A DNA stretch of 64,000 bases from Pelagimonas varians (lineage in GTDB: Bacteria; Pseudomonadota; Alphaproteobacteria; Rhodobacterales; Rhodobacteraceae). This document shows positions 27,902 through 37,551 of this stretch, piece by piece. The translations under genes and the position numbers were made by a program. The stretch is taken from NCBI RefSeq assembly GCF_003208435.1, contig NZ_QKMF01000007.1, forward strand, positions 174,893 through 238,892, written 5' to 3'. The notes under the pieces were generated by a model. The model worked only from the letters and a program-made list of their open reading frames with translations, did not search any database and was not told where the DNA came from. Position 1 is the first letter of the stretch. The number at the start of each line of letters is the position of its first letter.

Positions 27902-29200
27902 ATGTCGAGTATCCATACCAACCACGGTGCCACTGCGGCACTCCAGACTTTGCGATCAATTAACGATCAAATCAGCACCACCCAAGTCGAAATTGCGACA
28001 GGCAAAAAAGTACAGCAATCCGGGGACAACTCCGCCATCTGGGCGATTTCCAAAACCATGGAAGCGGATGTTGTCGGCTTTAAAACCATCTCAGACAACC
28101 TGAGCCTTGGCGACGCAACCGTGGCAGTGGCCAGACAAGCGTCAGAGACTATCACCGACTTGATGACCGACATCAAAGGCAAAGTCGTTGCCGCCCAAGA
28201 GGAAAACGTAGATCGCAGCAAAATCCAAGCTGACATCGAAGCCCTGACAACGCAGATCAATGACATCTCGGCCATGGCGCAGTTCAACGGCCTAAATTTG
28301 CTGCAAAACAAAGACGCAACGGCTGGCACCGGCAGTATCAGCATTATGGCGTCTATTGATCGTACATCAGGCAGCGTGTCCACCACATCCCTAAGTGTGC
28401 GCAAACGGGATCTGAGCACCGACGCGTCTACCATTGCAGCCACGGGCGGCACATATGCCGCAGGCGCTGCCGCCGCGACGCTGACCGCAACCCAAACCGC
28501 CACAATCGATGCCAGCGGCCTGACTGCCGAAGCAGGGGCCGTGTTTTCACTGTCGGTGTTTGGCACAGATGCAGACAGTTCAGCCTTTGATCCTGCCGAT
28601 TACCGGTCCACCGCAGCGGCTTCGGAAACACAGGCTGAAATGGCCGCCGGCGACATGAGCTATGTTGCGCGTGACGGCGACACCATGGGCGATGTCATAA
28701 ATGCACTTGGCAAAAAGTGGCAAGCCTTTGCCCATAGCAACGATCATGATCCCGAAGTCCTGAACCTGCAGTTTTCAGGGTCCAGTATCAATGCGTCCTC
28801 CTCCTCAACCTCTGCGGCTGACACGATAGCGATTAGTATCAATCAGTTAGGCGCTGATGCAGGCAGCACTATGGGCGGTGGGCTAGAAGACTTGGGAACT
28901 TTGAACGTCTCAACAGCCGCCGGTGCGGATGAGGCCCTGGGCCGTATGGAAGGATTGATGGGCATTGCCATCGAAGCCGCTGCCGCCTTCGGATCGGACC
29001 AAGGACGGATAGAAACCCAATCGAATTTTGTGTCCCAACTCTCGGACACCCTTAAGATGGGCATCGGGAAACTGACCGACACCAACCTTGAGGAAGCATC
29101 CGCAAAAATGCAGGCTTTGCAGGTGCAACAACAATTGGCAACCCAAGCCTTGTCCATTGCCAACAGCGCCCCGCAGACTCTATTGGCCCTTTTCCGATAA
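27902..29200 (+). CDS. Flagellin
   Basis: 432 residues from the ATG at 27902, with GAGG (27890-27893) 8 bases upstream; the open frame continues 18 codons further but without a good start. The conserved D0/D1 N-terminus (SSIHTNHGATAALQTLRSIN, then GKKVQQSGDNSAIWAISKTM) and the C-terminus (QLSDTLKMGIGKLTDTNLEE, ending SIANSAPQTLLALFR) pair as coiled coils in the filament. The middle (about 165-330) is Ala/Ser/Thr-rich and variable, exposed on the surface. No other flagellar gene is in the window. Flanked by ppk1 and ppx. Confidence 0.95.
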   Translation: MSSIHTNHGATAALQTLRSINDQISTTQVEIATGKKVQQSGDNSAIWAISKTMEADVVGFKTISDNLSLGDATVAVARQASETITDLMTDIKGKVVAAQEENVDRSKIQADIEALTTQINDISAMAQFNGLNLLQNKDATAGTGSISIMASIDRTSGSVSTTSLSVRKRDLSTDASTIAATGGTYAAGAAAATLTATQTATIDASGLTAEAGAVFSLSVFGTDADSSAFDPADYRSTAAASETQAEMAAGDMSYVARDGDTMGDVINALGKKWQAFAHSNDHDPEVLNLQFSGSSINASSSSTSAADTIAISINQLGADAGSTMGGGLEDLGTLNVSTAAGADEALGRMEGLMGIAIEAAAAFGSDQGRIETQSNFVSQLSDTLKMGIGKLTDTNLEEASAKMQALQVQQQLATQALSIANSAPQTLLALFR

Positions 29201-29240
29201 CCCGAAACACGCATCTATCCTGATGCGTCAAAACTGGGTT
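29199..29240. terminator. Hairpin between flagellin and ppx
   Basis: Nested inverted repeats: ACGCATC (29209-29215) with GATGCGT (29222-29228), and an outer AACCC/GGGTT pair, followed by GTTT. The U-run is poor, so this may stop only part of the transcription from the flagellin gene. Confidence 0.4.
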
Positions 29241-29307
29241 GTTTCAAGTGATTGACCCCCGGCAGTTCATCAGGCCATATGGCGAAAAGCCCGGGGGTGA
29301 ATGGACC

Positions 29308-30849
29308 ATGCAAGAGACCCTTCCGCAAGATGACTGGAGCCACTACGGCCGCCCGTTGTTTGATGACCCGAAATCACGTGCTTTGTCGCGCGTAGGTGTG
29401 GTTGATATTGGATCCAACTCTGTTCGCTTGGTGGTTTTTGATGGTGCGGCCCGCAGTCCGGCCTATTTTTTCAACGAAAAAATTCTCTGCGGTCTTGGCG
29501 CAGGTATGAATGAAACGGGCCTTTTGAACCCCGAGGGCAAGCAGCGGGCCTTGGTTGCCCTGAAGCGTTTTCAATGCCTTGCTGACGGGATGAGCCTTGC
29601 ACCACTTACGGTCGTCGCCACCGCCGCCATGCGCGAAGCCAAAGACGGCCCTGCCTTTCGCAAACAGATCGAGGATGAGACCGGTCTTAAGGTCTGGGTC
29701 ATTGACGGTGTTGAAGAGGCACGGCTGTCTGCACAGGGCGTCTTGCTCGGTTGGCCCGGATCTTTTGGATTGATTTGCGACATTGGCGGATCATCGATGG
29801 AACTGGCGGAAATTCACGACGGCGAAGTTGGCCGCCGCATCAGCTCCTCGCTTGGCCCTTTGAAATTGCGCGACATCGATGGCGGACAACCGGCCAGACT
29901 TGCTGAAATCAAATCCGTTATGAAGGACCTTGTGGCGCATATGGGCGCGCAACGGGACCGTCTATTTCTTGTGGGCGGCAGCTGGCGGGCCTTGGCCAAA
30001 GTGGATATGCAGCGCCGTAACTATCCCCTTCACGTCTTGCATGAATACCGGATGAGCGCCGAGGCAGTCACAAAAACCATTGCCTATCTCAACGACAACG
30101 ACTCGGAAGAGCTACGCAAAACCTGTGGAATTTCATCAACCCGCTGGGAATTGCTGCCATATGCCGCCGAAGTTTTGGGAGAACTTCTGGATAATTTCAA
30201 TCCCAAGGACATCGCGATTTCCAGCTATGGGATTCGTGAAGGCATGCTCTATGAACAGATGTCCGGCGAGCTGCGCCACCGTGATCCACTGATCGAAGCC
30301 TGCCGTTTTGCCGAGGCCAAAGATGCCCGTATTCCCGGATTTGGCAAGCGCCTCTATGATTTCGTCAAGCCCCTGTTTCCTAATGCAGATATTCCGCGCC
30401 GCCGCCTATTCAAAGCCGCCTGTTTGCTACATGATGTCAGTTGGCGCGCGCATCCAGACTATCGGGCAGAAATCTGTTTTGACAACGCCACGCGCGCCAA
30501 TTTGGGTGGACTGAAGCATTCTGAACGGGTGTTCTTGGGCATTGCGCTACTGCACCGCTATCGCAACAAACGCGAAGGCACCCATTTTGAAGAGTTGTTC
30601 GATCTGCTCGATCAAGAAGACCAATTAGAAGCAGAAATTCTTGGCAAAGCTTTACGGTTCGGGGCGATGCTTTGGATGGAAAAACTGACCAAGGAAGAGG
30701 CGCATTTACGTTGGGATCCAGAGCAGCGCCGCTTGACCCTTCGATTGTCGGAAAACGCAGCTCTTTTGTACGGCGAAGTCACCGAAGCGCGCTTCAACAC
30801 CCTTGCAGCCACGCTGTCCGCTGACCAACATCAGATGGAAATCGTCTAA
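29308..30849 (+). CDS. ppx: Exopolyphosphatase / guanosine pentaphosphatase family
   Basis: 513 residues from the ATG at 29308 (GGGGGTGA 7 bases ahead); the frame is open 23 codons further upstream. The ASKHA ATPase-like fold is shown by GVVDIGSNSVRLVVFDG and the second phosphate loop DIGGSSMELAEI. An HD-like C-terminal domain follows with KAACLLHDVSWRAHPD (His-Asp). It degrades polyphosphate from the end or hydrolyses pppGpp. Its function opposes that of PPK1 upstream, so the pair probably sets polyphosphate level. Ppx versus GppA cannot be separated by eye. Confidence 0.93.
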   Translation: MQETLPQDDWSHYGRPLFDDPKSRALSRVGVVDIGSNSVRLVVFDGAARSPAYFFNEKILCGLGAGMNETGLLNPEGKQRALVALKRFQCLADGMSLAPLTVVATAAMREAKDGPAFRKQIEDETGLKVWVIDGVEEARLSAQGVLLGWPGSFGLICDIGGSSMELAEIHDGEVGRRISSSLGPLKLRDIDGGQPARLAEIKSVMKDLVAHMGAQRDRLFLVGGSWRALAKVDMQRRNYPLHVLHEYRMSAEAVTKTIAYLNDNDSEELRKTCGISSTRWELLPYAAEVLGELLDNFNPKDIAISSYGIREGMLYEQMSGELRHRDPLIEACRFAEAKDARIPGFGKRLYDFVKPLFPNADIPRRRLFKAACLLHDVSWRAHPDYRAEICFDNATRANLGGLKHSERVFLGIALLHRYRNKREGTHFEELFDLLDQEDQLEAEILGKALRFGAMLWMEKLTKEEAHLRWDPEQRRLTLRLSENAALLYGEVTEARFNTLAATLSADQHQMEIV

Positions 30850-30853
30850 TCGG

Positions 30854-31213
30854 TTACAGATCGATCTCTGGGTTGGCTTCTTCGATCTTCTGGATCTCTT
30901 CTGGCGTTTTCCGGCGCAAAATAATATCACCATTCTCCAACATTTCTGGCGGGTGATACACGCTCCAGTCTTCGACTTTCCCCATCAAATCGGTCAGGGC
31001 TGGTCCCATTTGCGCCGCGAAATCCTTCAGCATCGGCTCTATTTCGTCCGTCATGCTTTCCAGTTCTTGCAGCGCCGGTTCCATTTCTTTCATCAAACCT
31101 TCTAGGAAAAGTTTCGCTCCCTGCTCCATCAAAGACGGGGGTTCTTCGTCTTGCGCGGCCAAGGGGCTGGCGATCAAGGACAGGGCGAGAACGGGGGCTG
31201 CTAAATGTTTCAT
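30854..31213 (-). CDS. Small exported protein of unknown function
   Basis: 119 residues from the ATG at 31213: signal peptide (about 1-19, ending PLAAQ), then an acidic, helical region (MEPALQELESMTDEIEPMLK) and a conserved-looking end (PPEMLENGDIILRRKTPEEI). I do not recognise the family by function. It converges on ppx with a 4-base gap, and lies 74 bases downstream of the nuclease-like gene on the same strand. Confidence 0.7.
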   Translation of the reverse strand: MKHLAAPVLALSLIASPLAAQDEEPPSLMEQGAKLFLEGLMKEMEPALQELESMTDEIEPMLKDFAAQMGPALTDLMGKVEDWSVYHPPEMLENGDIILRRKTPEEIQKIEEANPEIDL

Positions 31214-31287
31214 ACCTTGAATATAGGCAGCGCCGAGCCGGTTGTAAGGGGAAATTGCGGGCATCGGGGCAATGGGCATGGCAGCGC

Positions 31288-32295
31288 CTAAAGATCGATA
31301 TCCAAAGTCACCGGGAAATGATCTGACGCCAGCAACAGCGCATCACGCAGAACCGGATCAGACCAACATTTCGGGTCATCAAACGGGTGCCAGATACGCC
31401 ACTCCCCTTGCCGAGCCCGCAAATCTTTGGACACCATAATGTAGTCCAACAAGGCTTGCAAAAAGCGATCTGGACGCGGCAAAAAGAAACGGGCAGTCGA
31501 CGGGCGACCTGCCAAACGGCCGCTTAAAGCAGTGTCAGCATGTGGGTCAAACAAAGCGGTGTCCCCCTGCCCCAAAACGATCTCGACCGAACTGCGCCCA
31601 AACAGGTCTTCATATTCATCAAGACCGGGGCCATCGTTCAGATCACCCATAACAATCACACTGCCACCCGAGGACACAAGGTCATCGACCCGCCGGCGCA
31701 GCCAAATCGCCTGAGCCAATTGTTTGCGGCGATTGGCAATGGCCATCTGCATGACCTCATCCCGGTTGCGCGCGCCGTGCGGGGCCTTTGATTTCAAATG
31801 CGCCCCAATCAGGTGCAAGTTACGCCCTTGTGTGGTGCGTGCATGTACTTCCAGTGGTGGTTTCGAAAACGTCACCGCGTCTTTGGTCGCATCGATATCT
31901 AGATCAATATGCAAGACCCCATCAAAGCGGGGGGCCGGTCCGTCTTCGCCGCCTTTCGGGGTATGACTAACCGTCAAAACATCGGGATCGTACAACAGGG
32001 CAATTTCCTGCTGTGTTGTGTTGACAAACCCTGTCACCACCTCGCGTGTTCGCAAGTCATAAGTTTCGGAAAAGTTCACCAAAGCTTTGGTAGTCGAGCG
32101 TTTGGAATTGGTGTCAGGGGCCTCGATCACCATAACCGCATCTGCATCCATGGCCGTGAACACAGTGCCAAGAGCATCCGATTGTTGGCCCCGTGTTACA
32201 TTGTGCCGTGCCGACCATTGGCCATCTCTTTGCAGCCGCCCCTTGTTGTCAAACAGCGCGTCAAACCATTCAACGTTATAGGTTGCAAACCGCAT
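31288..32295 (-). CDS. Endonuclease/exonuclease/phosphatase family protein
   Basis: 335 residues from the ATG at 32295 (MRFATYNVEWFD). Family signatures: TYNVEWF with the Asn ligand, VIEAPD in place of the usual I-Q-E-x, HLIGAHLKSKA (His), VMGDLNDGP (Asp-x-Asn) and SDHFPVTLDI (Asp-His pair) at the end. These metal enzymes cut phosphodiester or phosphate ester bonds; the substrate is unknown. No signal peptide is visible. The start overlaps the DjlA-like stop by one base (TAATG), so the two are co-translated. Confidence 0.85.
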   Translation of the reverse strand: MRFATYNVEWFDALFDNKGRLQRDGQWSARHNVTRGQQSDALGTVFTAMDADAVMVIEAPDTNSKRSTTKALVNFSETYDLRTREVVTGFVNTTQQEIALLYDPDVLTVSHTPKGGEDGPAPRFDGVLHIDLDIDATKDAVTFSKPPLEVHARTTQGRNLHLIGAHLKSKAPHGARNRDEVMQMAIANRRKQLAQAIWLRRRVDDLVSSGGSVIVMGDLNDGPGLDEYEDLFGRSSVEIVLGQGDTALFDPHADTALSGRLAGRPSTARFFLPRPDRFLQALLDYIMVSKDLRARQGEWRIWHPFDDPKCWSDPVLRDALLLASDHFPVTLDIDL

Positions 32296-32975
32296 TAGCG
32301 CCCTTTGCCCGAGATCTCGGCCCATGCCTCATTGATGTCTTGCATCCGGCGCTCAGACAGTTTGACCGCCTCTTCAGGGACACCGCGGGCAATCATGATA
32401 TCGGGATGGCTTTCGCGGACAAGTTGCCGCCATGCCTTGCGAATTTCGGGCATAGGCGTGTCGGGGGTGACTCCTAGAACCGTATAGGGGTCTGCGGGCA
32501 TTTCTTCGACAAACCGCGATCTCAAAGTGCGAAACCGCAGATCATCCATTCCGAAAATTTCGGCAACTTCTGCCAAAAAGCCGTCTTCCGCCGGATGATA
32601 GTTCCCGTCCGCAACTGCGATATGGAACAAGCCCTCCATCAAGTCACACAAAGTGCTAGGCTCATCTCCGAACATGCGCTGGATGCGCTGCGCATAGATT
32701 TCGAAACCGGCGACGTCTTGCCTTGCAAGGTTGAACACCTTGGCAGCTCCCTCTTCGTCCTCGGGCGCAATGTGAAAGACTTCGCGAAACGCCGTGACTT
32801 CATCGCGTGTTACCAAGCCATCTGCCTTGGCCATTTTGGCGGACAGGGCGATCACCGCGATGGTAAAGGCAATAGATCGCTCAGGCGGGCTGCGGAGCTT
32901 GTCGAAAACAGCTGACAGTCCTTCGCCAGACGCGAGGGCTGCAACAGCTTGGGAAATACGGGACCAAATAGACAT
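32295..32975 (-). CDS. DjlA-like co-chaperone (TerB domain plus C-terminal J domain)
   Basis: 226 residues. A helical TerB-like metal/stress domain (about 30-145) is followed by a J domain (about 160-226: DPYTVLGVTP, RQLVRESHPD with the key His-Pro-Asp). Unlike E. coli DjlA there is no N-terminal membrane anchor. It should stimulate DnaK ATPase in the cytosol. A 20-base perfect inverted repeat lies 58 bases upstream of the start. Confidence 0.85.
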   Translation of the reverse strand: MSIWSRISQAVAALASGEGLSAVFDKLRSPPERSIAFTIAVIALSAKMAKADGLVTRDEVTAFREVFHIAPEDEEGAAKVFNLARQDVAGFEIYAQRIQRMFGDEPSTLCDLMEGLFHIAVADGNYHPAEDGFLAEVAEIFGMDDLRFRTLRSRFVEEMPADPYTVLGVTPDTPMPEIRKAWRQLVRESHPDIMIARGVPEEAVKLSERRMQDINEAWAEISGKGR

Positions 32976-33032
32976 GCGCGCAGGTTACGCCAAGCAAAGC
33001 CAAGTGTCAGGACGCAGATTAAGAATTTTTTA

Positions 33033-33052
33033 GATCACAACGACTTGTGATC
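33033..33052. promoter_or_regulatory. 20-base inverted repeat upstream of the DjlA-like gene
   Basis: GATCACAA-CGAC-TTGTGATC, perfect 8-base arms. It is not followed by a U-run in the minus-strand reading direction, so it looks more like an operator than a terminator. No regulator can be assigned. Confidence 0.4.
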
Positions 33053-33074
33053 ATTTTGGGAAAATTTGATCGTT

Positions 33075-33686
33075 TTATTGCAAAATGCATGGCCCGTGCG
33101 GTGTGGAGATTTCAGCAGCCAAGCCGGGTGATCCAATTGCAAATCGGACCATGCCACTGTCCAAAAGCGGTTCCAAAAGGGTTGCCAGCTGGTCGGCCTG
33201 AGGATGTTGCACAGTCAGTGAAGTCAGTTTCAGACCGCCCGCAGGTATGAGTTTACCGGGAAGTAAATCACCATGCCATTGGATCAACGCTGGAAACAGG
33301 CCATCAAAGGGCAGCAAGCCGTCTTCGGGCACCGCCATGGCCCAACGCAAATCACCGCGCGACAGCTCAACCCGTTTGCCAGCCATAGGCAAAGCCCGCA
33401 AAGCGGCATCCAGATCGTCGACACGGCATACCCATTTATCAAGCCGCGCTGGACCGTGAAAACTGTCCAAGCCAAACCAGCGTGCATCCGGCGGCGGCGG
33501 GGCACCGGCATCAATGGCAATCGCTTCGATATACAGGTTTGGAGCAAGCCCTAGCAAACGATTGTGGGTGCCATAGCGGGCATGTTTACCGCCCGGCAAA
33601 AGCGGATCGCCTAGAACATCCTCGAGATGCGCCGCAGCTTCTTCCAGAGTTTCGCCCAAAACCGCAATATGATCGAGACTAAGCAT
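33075..33686 (-). CDS. Glyoxalase-like (VOC fold) protein
   Basis: 203 residues from the ATG at 33686 (MLSLDHIAVLGETLEEAA); 13 upstream codons are less likely. The first half shows the VOC beta-alpha-beta-beta-beta module (LDHIAVL, GTHNRLLGLAPNLYIEAIAI) of the Glyoxalase_3 type. The second half is probably a diverged repeat. The reaction is unknown. It is downstream of mcm on the same strand, beyond the mcm terminator, but lacks the shape of methylmalonyl-CoA epimerase. Confidence 0.75.
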   Translation of the reverse strand: MLSLDHIAVLGETLEEAAAHLEDVLGDPLLPGGKHARYGTHNRLLGLAPNLYIEAIAIDAGAPPPPDARWFGLDSFHGPARLDKWVCRVDDLDAALRALPMAGKRVELSRGDLRWAMAVPEDGLLPFDGLFPALIQWHGDLLPGKLIPAGGLKLTSLTVQHPQADQLATLLEPLLDSGMVRFAIGSPGLAAEISTPHGPCILQ

Positions 33687-33838
33687 CGTTTTGCACCATG
33701 AATATTCAGCCCTCAAACCCTGCACCCGCGACCAGCCTTGCAGGTCTAAATGGTGCTTTTCAAAGGTAGCTTACACAATGCAAACGCAAAATCGAGCGTC
33801 ATTGCGCCCAAAAATTCAGCAATCGCGCGACGCAGGAT

Positions 33839-33869
33839 AAAAAAAGCACCCTTGCAATGCAAAGGTGCC
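33839..33869 (-). terminator. Intrinsic terminator after mcm
   Basis: On the minus strand GCACCTTTGCA pairs with TGCAAGGGTGC (one G-T wobble), followed directly by eight T. It lies 41 bases after the mcm stop. Confidence 0.88.
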
Positions 33870-33909
33870 TTTAAGTGGCCCGCAGACACAGGCCAGTTCC
33901 GGTTCTAGT

Positions 33910-36039
33910 TTAGACCCGTGCTTCGCGGATCAACCGCAAGATGTCTTGGGCCGCCTCAGGAATATTGGTTCCCGGTCCAAAGATTGCTTTGACACCTGCT
34001 GACTTCAGGAATTCATAATCCTGTTGCGGAATAACGCCTCCGCAAATCACCAGAATTTCGCCTGCGCCCTGCGCTTTGAGCTCCGCGATCAGCTGAGGAG
34101 CCAGTGTTTTGTGCCCTGCAGCCTGCGAACTGATACCAACCACATGCACATCGTTGTCGATGGCATCTTGGGCAGCTTCATCCGGTGTCTGAAACAAGGG
34201 ACCAACATCAACGTCAAAACCGATATCCGCAAAGGCCGTTGCGATGACTTTGGCACCACGATCATGCCCGTCTTGACCCATTTTGACCACCAACATACGC
34301 GGACGGCGACCTTCTTCTTCTGCAAAGGCTTCGATGTCTTTCTGGATGGCTGCAAAACCTTCGTCGCCTTCGTAAGCAGCGCCATAGACCCCTGCCAATG
34401 TTTTCACCTCGGCACGGTGACGGCCGAACTCTTCTTCCATCGCCATGCTGATTTCTCCAACAGACGCCCGCGCACGGGCCGCTTCGACCGCGGCCTCCAG
34501 CAGATTGCCGCCTTCTTTTGTCCGGCGGGTCAATTCAGCCAGCGCCGCTGTGCAAACCGCGTCGTCGCGTTCCGCCCGCATCTTTTCAAGCCGCGCAATC
34601 TGGCTTAGGCGCACGGCTACGTTGTCCACGTCGAGAATGTCGATAGGATCTTCTTTTGTCAGTTTGTATTTGTTCACACCAACGATCACATCGTCACCGC
34701 GGTCAATTGCGGCCTGACGTTTTGCTGCCGATTCTTCGATCCGCAGCTTGGGCATCCCACTGGCCACGGCCTTGGTCATCCCGCCCATGTCCTCAACTTC
34801 TTGCATCAAAGCCCAAGCGTCATTGATCAACTGATCTGTCAGGCTTTCAACATAGTAAGACCCAGCCAGAGGATCGACCACATTGGTCACACCAGTTTCT
34901 TCTTGCAAGATGATCTGGGTGTTGCGGGCAATCCGCGCCGAAAATTCGGTCGGCAAGGCAATCGCCTCATCCAAAGCATTGGTGTGCAAGGACTGGGTGC
35001 CGCCCAAAACCGCGCTCATGGCTTCGTAGGCTGTGCGGATCACGTTGTTATAGGGATCTTGCTCTTGCAAGCTCACACCCGACGTTTGACAATGGGTTCG
35101 CAGCATCTTCGAGCGTTCGGATTTGGCTTCGAATTCCGTCATGACACGGTGCCACAGCGTCCGCGCGGCGCGCAGTTTTGCCGCCTCCATGAAGAAGTTC
35201 ATGCCAATGGCAAAGAAGAATGACAAACGACCGGCGAATTTATCGACATCCATGCCCGCTTCGATTGCGGCGCGCACGTATTCACGGCCATCCGCCAGCG
35301 TATAGGCCAGTTCCTGCACCAAGTTCGCCCCGGCCTCTTGCATGTGATAGCCAGAGATCGAGATCGAGTTGAATTTCGGCATCTCGTTAGAGGTGTATTC
35401 GATGATGTCTGAAATGATCTTCATCGAAGGTTCGGGCGGATAGATATAGGTATTGCGAACCATGAATTCCTTCAGAATGTCATTCTGAATGGTACCTGCA
35501 AGCAGTGCTTTATCATGCCCCTGCTCTTCGCCTGCCACAATATAATTCGCAAGAATTGGGATCACTGCGCCGTTCATGGTCATCGAAACCGAAACTTTGT
35601 CTAGCGGGATGCCATCAAAGAGGATTTTCATGTCCTCAACACTGTCAATCGCAACGCCAGCCTTGCCAACATCACCAACCACGCGTGGATGATCACTGTC
35701 GTATCCACGGTGCGTCGCCAAGTCAAAGGCAACCGAAACCCCCTGCTGACCAGCAGCCAGGTTTTTGCGGTAAAATGCGTTGGATTCTTCAGCAGTTGAA
35801 AAACCGGCGTATTGGCGGATTGTCCAAGGGCGGCCGGCATACATTGTTGCCTTCACACCGCGCGTATACGGCCCCACACCAGGCGTCCCGCCCATGTGAT
35901 CCAGATTGTCGGTATCCGCAGCAGTATATAGCGGTTTTACGTCGATGCCTTCGAGGGTGTTCCAGGTCAGGTCGTCCAAGGGACGTCCGCGCAGTTCCTT
36001 TTCAGCGAGTTTTTTCCAATCTTCGGGCAGACCAGTCAT
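33910..36039 (-). CDS. mcm: Methylmalonyl-CoA mutase, B12-dependent
   Basis: 709 residues as a single chain. The N-terminal substrate barrel (about 1-560) includes [33 protein letters not shown] and [19 protein letters not shown]. The C-terminal cobalamin domain has GQDGHDRG, whose His ligates cobalt, and later GISSQAAGH. It rearranges (R)-methylmalonyl-CoA to succinyl-CoA, the last step of propionyl-CoA assimilation. Its start lies inside the 3' end of the upstream sulfotransferase-like gene (38-base overlap). No epimerase or MeaB chaperone gene is in the window. Confidence 0.97.
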   Translation of the reverse strand: MTGLPEDWKKLAEKELRGRPLDDLTWNTLEGIDVKPLYTAADTDNLDHMGGTPGVGPYTRGVKATMYAGRPWTIRQYAGFSTAEESNAFYRKNLAAGQQGVSVAFDLATHRGYDSDHPRVVGDVGKAGVAIDSVEDMKILFDGIPLDKVSVSMTMNGAVIPILANYIVAGEEQGHDKALLAGTIQNDILKEFMVRNTYIYPPEPSMKIISDIIEYTSNEMPKFNSISISGYHMQEAGANLVQELAYTLADGREYVRAAIEAGMDVDKFAGRLSFFFAIGMNFFMEAAKLRAARTLWHRVMTEFEAKSERSKMLRTHCQTSGVSLQEQDPYNNVIRTAYEAMSAVLGGTQSLHTNALDEAIALPTEFSARIARNTQIILQEETGVTNVVDPLAGSYYVESLTDQLINDAWALMQEVEDMGGMTKAVASGMPKLRIEESAAKRQAAIDRGDDVIVGVNKYKLTKEDPIDILDVDNVAVRLSQIARLEKMRAERDDAVCTAALAELTRRTKEGGNLLEAAVEAARARASVGEISMAMEEEFGRHRAEVKTLAGVYGAAYEGDEGFAAIQKDIEAFAEEEGRRPRMLVVKMGQDGHDRGAKVIATAFADIGFDVDVGPLFQTPDEAAQDAIDNDVHVVGISSQAAGHKTLAPQLIAELKAQGAGEILVICGGVIPQQDYEFLKSAGVKAIFGPGTNIPEAAQDILRLIREARV

Positions 36040-36937
36040 GTATTTGTCCTCTCTCAGTCAGCGCCGCCGCCAGCTTGTTCGCTGGTCTTGCGGGCATGGG
36101 ATCTTCTCTCAGTTTCGCCAATCCTTCGGCACCGGCACGCAGCCAGTACAGATCGTCGGCATAAGCCTCGCGTAGTGCAGAGGCTTGGTAAGGGGTAAAG
36201 GGCTGCCAGCGCCCGGTGTCTTCGGGCAGCAGGTCCGGGAAATCACCGCGGTCCAACAAGGTATTGCGAAGTGCTGGCAATGTGTCGCTGCGATTGGCCC
36301 AAAACGCACCCATTGCGGCGGGCGGAATTTCAGCATCCGCAATAGCAAGGCCTAACAAATGATCGGGGTGCGGAGCAAAGCGCTCAAAAGGGGTCACAAT
36401 GATTTCTGCATCCGGACAGGCACAGGCAAGATCGGTGATTACATGGCGCCAACTGCGATCAGAACTTGCAATTGTGTCAAGTGTTTCAGCGCTAGGCACC
36501 GCTTCTCCGCGTGGGATCAAATACGACATAGCCGACCCCCACCAACGGTCAAGTGTGCGCACTTGAACCATGATCCGGGTCACCGGTTCAAAAGCGGAAT
36601 GAATCCGCGCCATGCGTTCACCGATGTCGGGATAGAGACGGGCTTTGCGCAGGCTCCGGCGCGCAGTTCCCATCAGGTTTTCGTCCGACACGATGAGTTG
36701 GCGGATGCCCCGCGCATCGGCTCCGGCAAGGTTAAGTTTAACACGGCCCACTGCATGGCGGGTCTGCTTTGCTGTTTGAGGGCGCTCCGAGACGCCATGC
36801 AACATTCCCTTGCGGGTGCGCCAAGGGCCCCAAAACCCGATTCCATCGGCTGCCAAAACCGTGCGGTTGGCACGCAGATACTGTTGGAAACTGGTTGATC
36901 CAGTGCGGTGCGCACCGATGTGCAAGATCACGTCCAT
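36002..36937 (-). CDS. Sulfotransferase-like P-loop protein overlapping mcm
   Basis: 311 residues from the ATG at 36937. The start [20 protein letters not shown] matches the phosphosulfate-binding loop shape (H-I-G-x-H-x-T-G-[ST]-[ST]) of PAPS-dependent sulfotransferase-like proteins. A later [19 protein letters not shown] resembles the 3'-phosphate-binding Arg/Ser region. No signal peptide or membrane segment is seen. The frame is open far upstream, but that part is antisense to a DUF4174 gene and was not included. No clear Shine-Dalgarno. It overlaps mcm by 38 bases, so they are probably co-transcribed. The acceptor is unknown. Confidence 0.72.
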   Translation of the reverse strand: MDVILHIGAHRTGSTSFQQYLRANRTVLAADGIGFWGPWRTRKGMLHGVSERPQTAKQTRHAVGRVKLNLAGADARGIRQLIVSDENLMGTARRSLRKARLYPDIGERMARIHSAFEPVTRIMVQVRTLDRWWGSAMSYLIPRGEAVPSAETLDTIASSDRSWRHVITDLACACPDAEIIVTPFERFAPHPDHLLGLAIADAEIPPAAMGAFWANRSDTLPALRNTLLDRGDFPDLLPEDTGRWQPFTPYQASALREAYADDLYWLRAGAEGLAKLREDPMPARPANKLAAALTERGQIHDWSARRLEKTR

Positions 36938-37103
36938 ATAACAACTGGCCCCCAGGCAGCCCGCGCTGTCACTGGCGCAGGTCATTACAATTGCCCGCAA
37001 CCTTGACGCTGTGCCTATGAGGATGTCGTTAATGTTAAAATTTTCACGGTCATAAGGCGCATAGCCCTGTGCACGGCCACCTACGCACCCTATATCTATG
37101 TGT

Positions 37104-37547
37104 ATGAACGTATTTTCTCGTCTGGCCTTAGCGGCACTTGTGCCCGTATTTCTTGGTTCCGTGGCGGTTTCCGCCTCAGAAACCGAGCAACCATTTTCCT
37201 TGATCCAAAACGCGGACGAGACAACGCTTGACGACTGGATGTGGTTGAAGCGGCCTGTCATTGTCTTTGCGGACAACGCGAATGATCCGCGCTTCATCGA
37301 ACAAATGCGCCTGATCGAAGCCCGGCCTGATGCTTTGTTGGAACGCGATGTGGTGGTGATCACCGATACCGATCCGGACGCAAAATCATCTGTCCGGCAA
37401 AAGCTGCGCCCGCGTGGATTTATGCTGGCTGTATTGGCCAAGGATGGCTCAGTGGTGATCCGCAAACCCGCCCCTTGGGACGTGCGGGAAATCACGCGGT
37501 CAATTGATAAATTACCGCTGCGCCGCCAAGAAATCCGCGAACGATAA
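37104..37547 (+). CDS. Exported DUF4174-family protein
   Basis: 147 residues from the second ATG: signal peptide (about 1-24, ending SVAVSA), then a thioredoxin-like alpha/beta domain (WLKRPVIVFADNANDPRFIEQ, ERDVVVITDTDP, LAVLAKDGSVVIR, then an Arg-rich end). This pattern fits DUF4174, a periplasmic family of unknown function. It is the only plus-strand gene inside the pccA-mcm stretch and converges with the lipoprotein gene with a 4-base gap. Confidence 0.75.
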   Translation: MNVFSRLALAALVPVFLGSVAVSASETEQPFSLIQNADETTLDDWMWLKRPVIVFADNANDPRFIEQMRLIEARPDALLERDVVVITDTDPDAKSSVRQKLRPRGFMLAVLAKDGSVVIRKPAPWDVREITRSIDKLPLRRQEIRER

Positions 37548-37551
37548 CATC

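Noticed and set aside
33075..33686. Methylmalonyl-CoA epimerase next to mcm
   Set aside because: The protein is VOC-like, but longer, of the Glyoxalase_3 type, and lacks the epimerase N-terminal pattern. It also lies beyond the mcm terminator.
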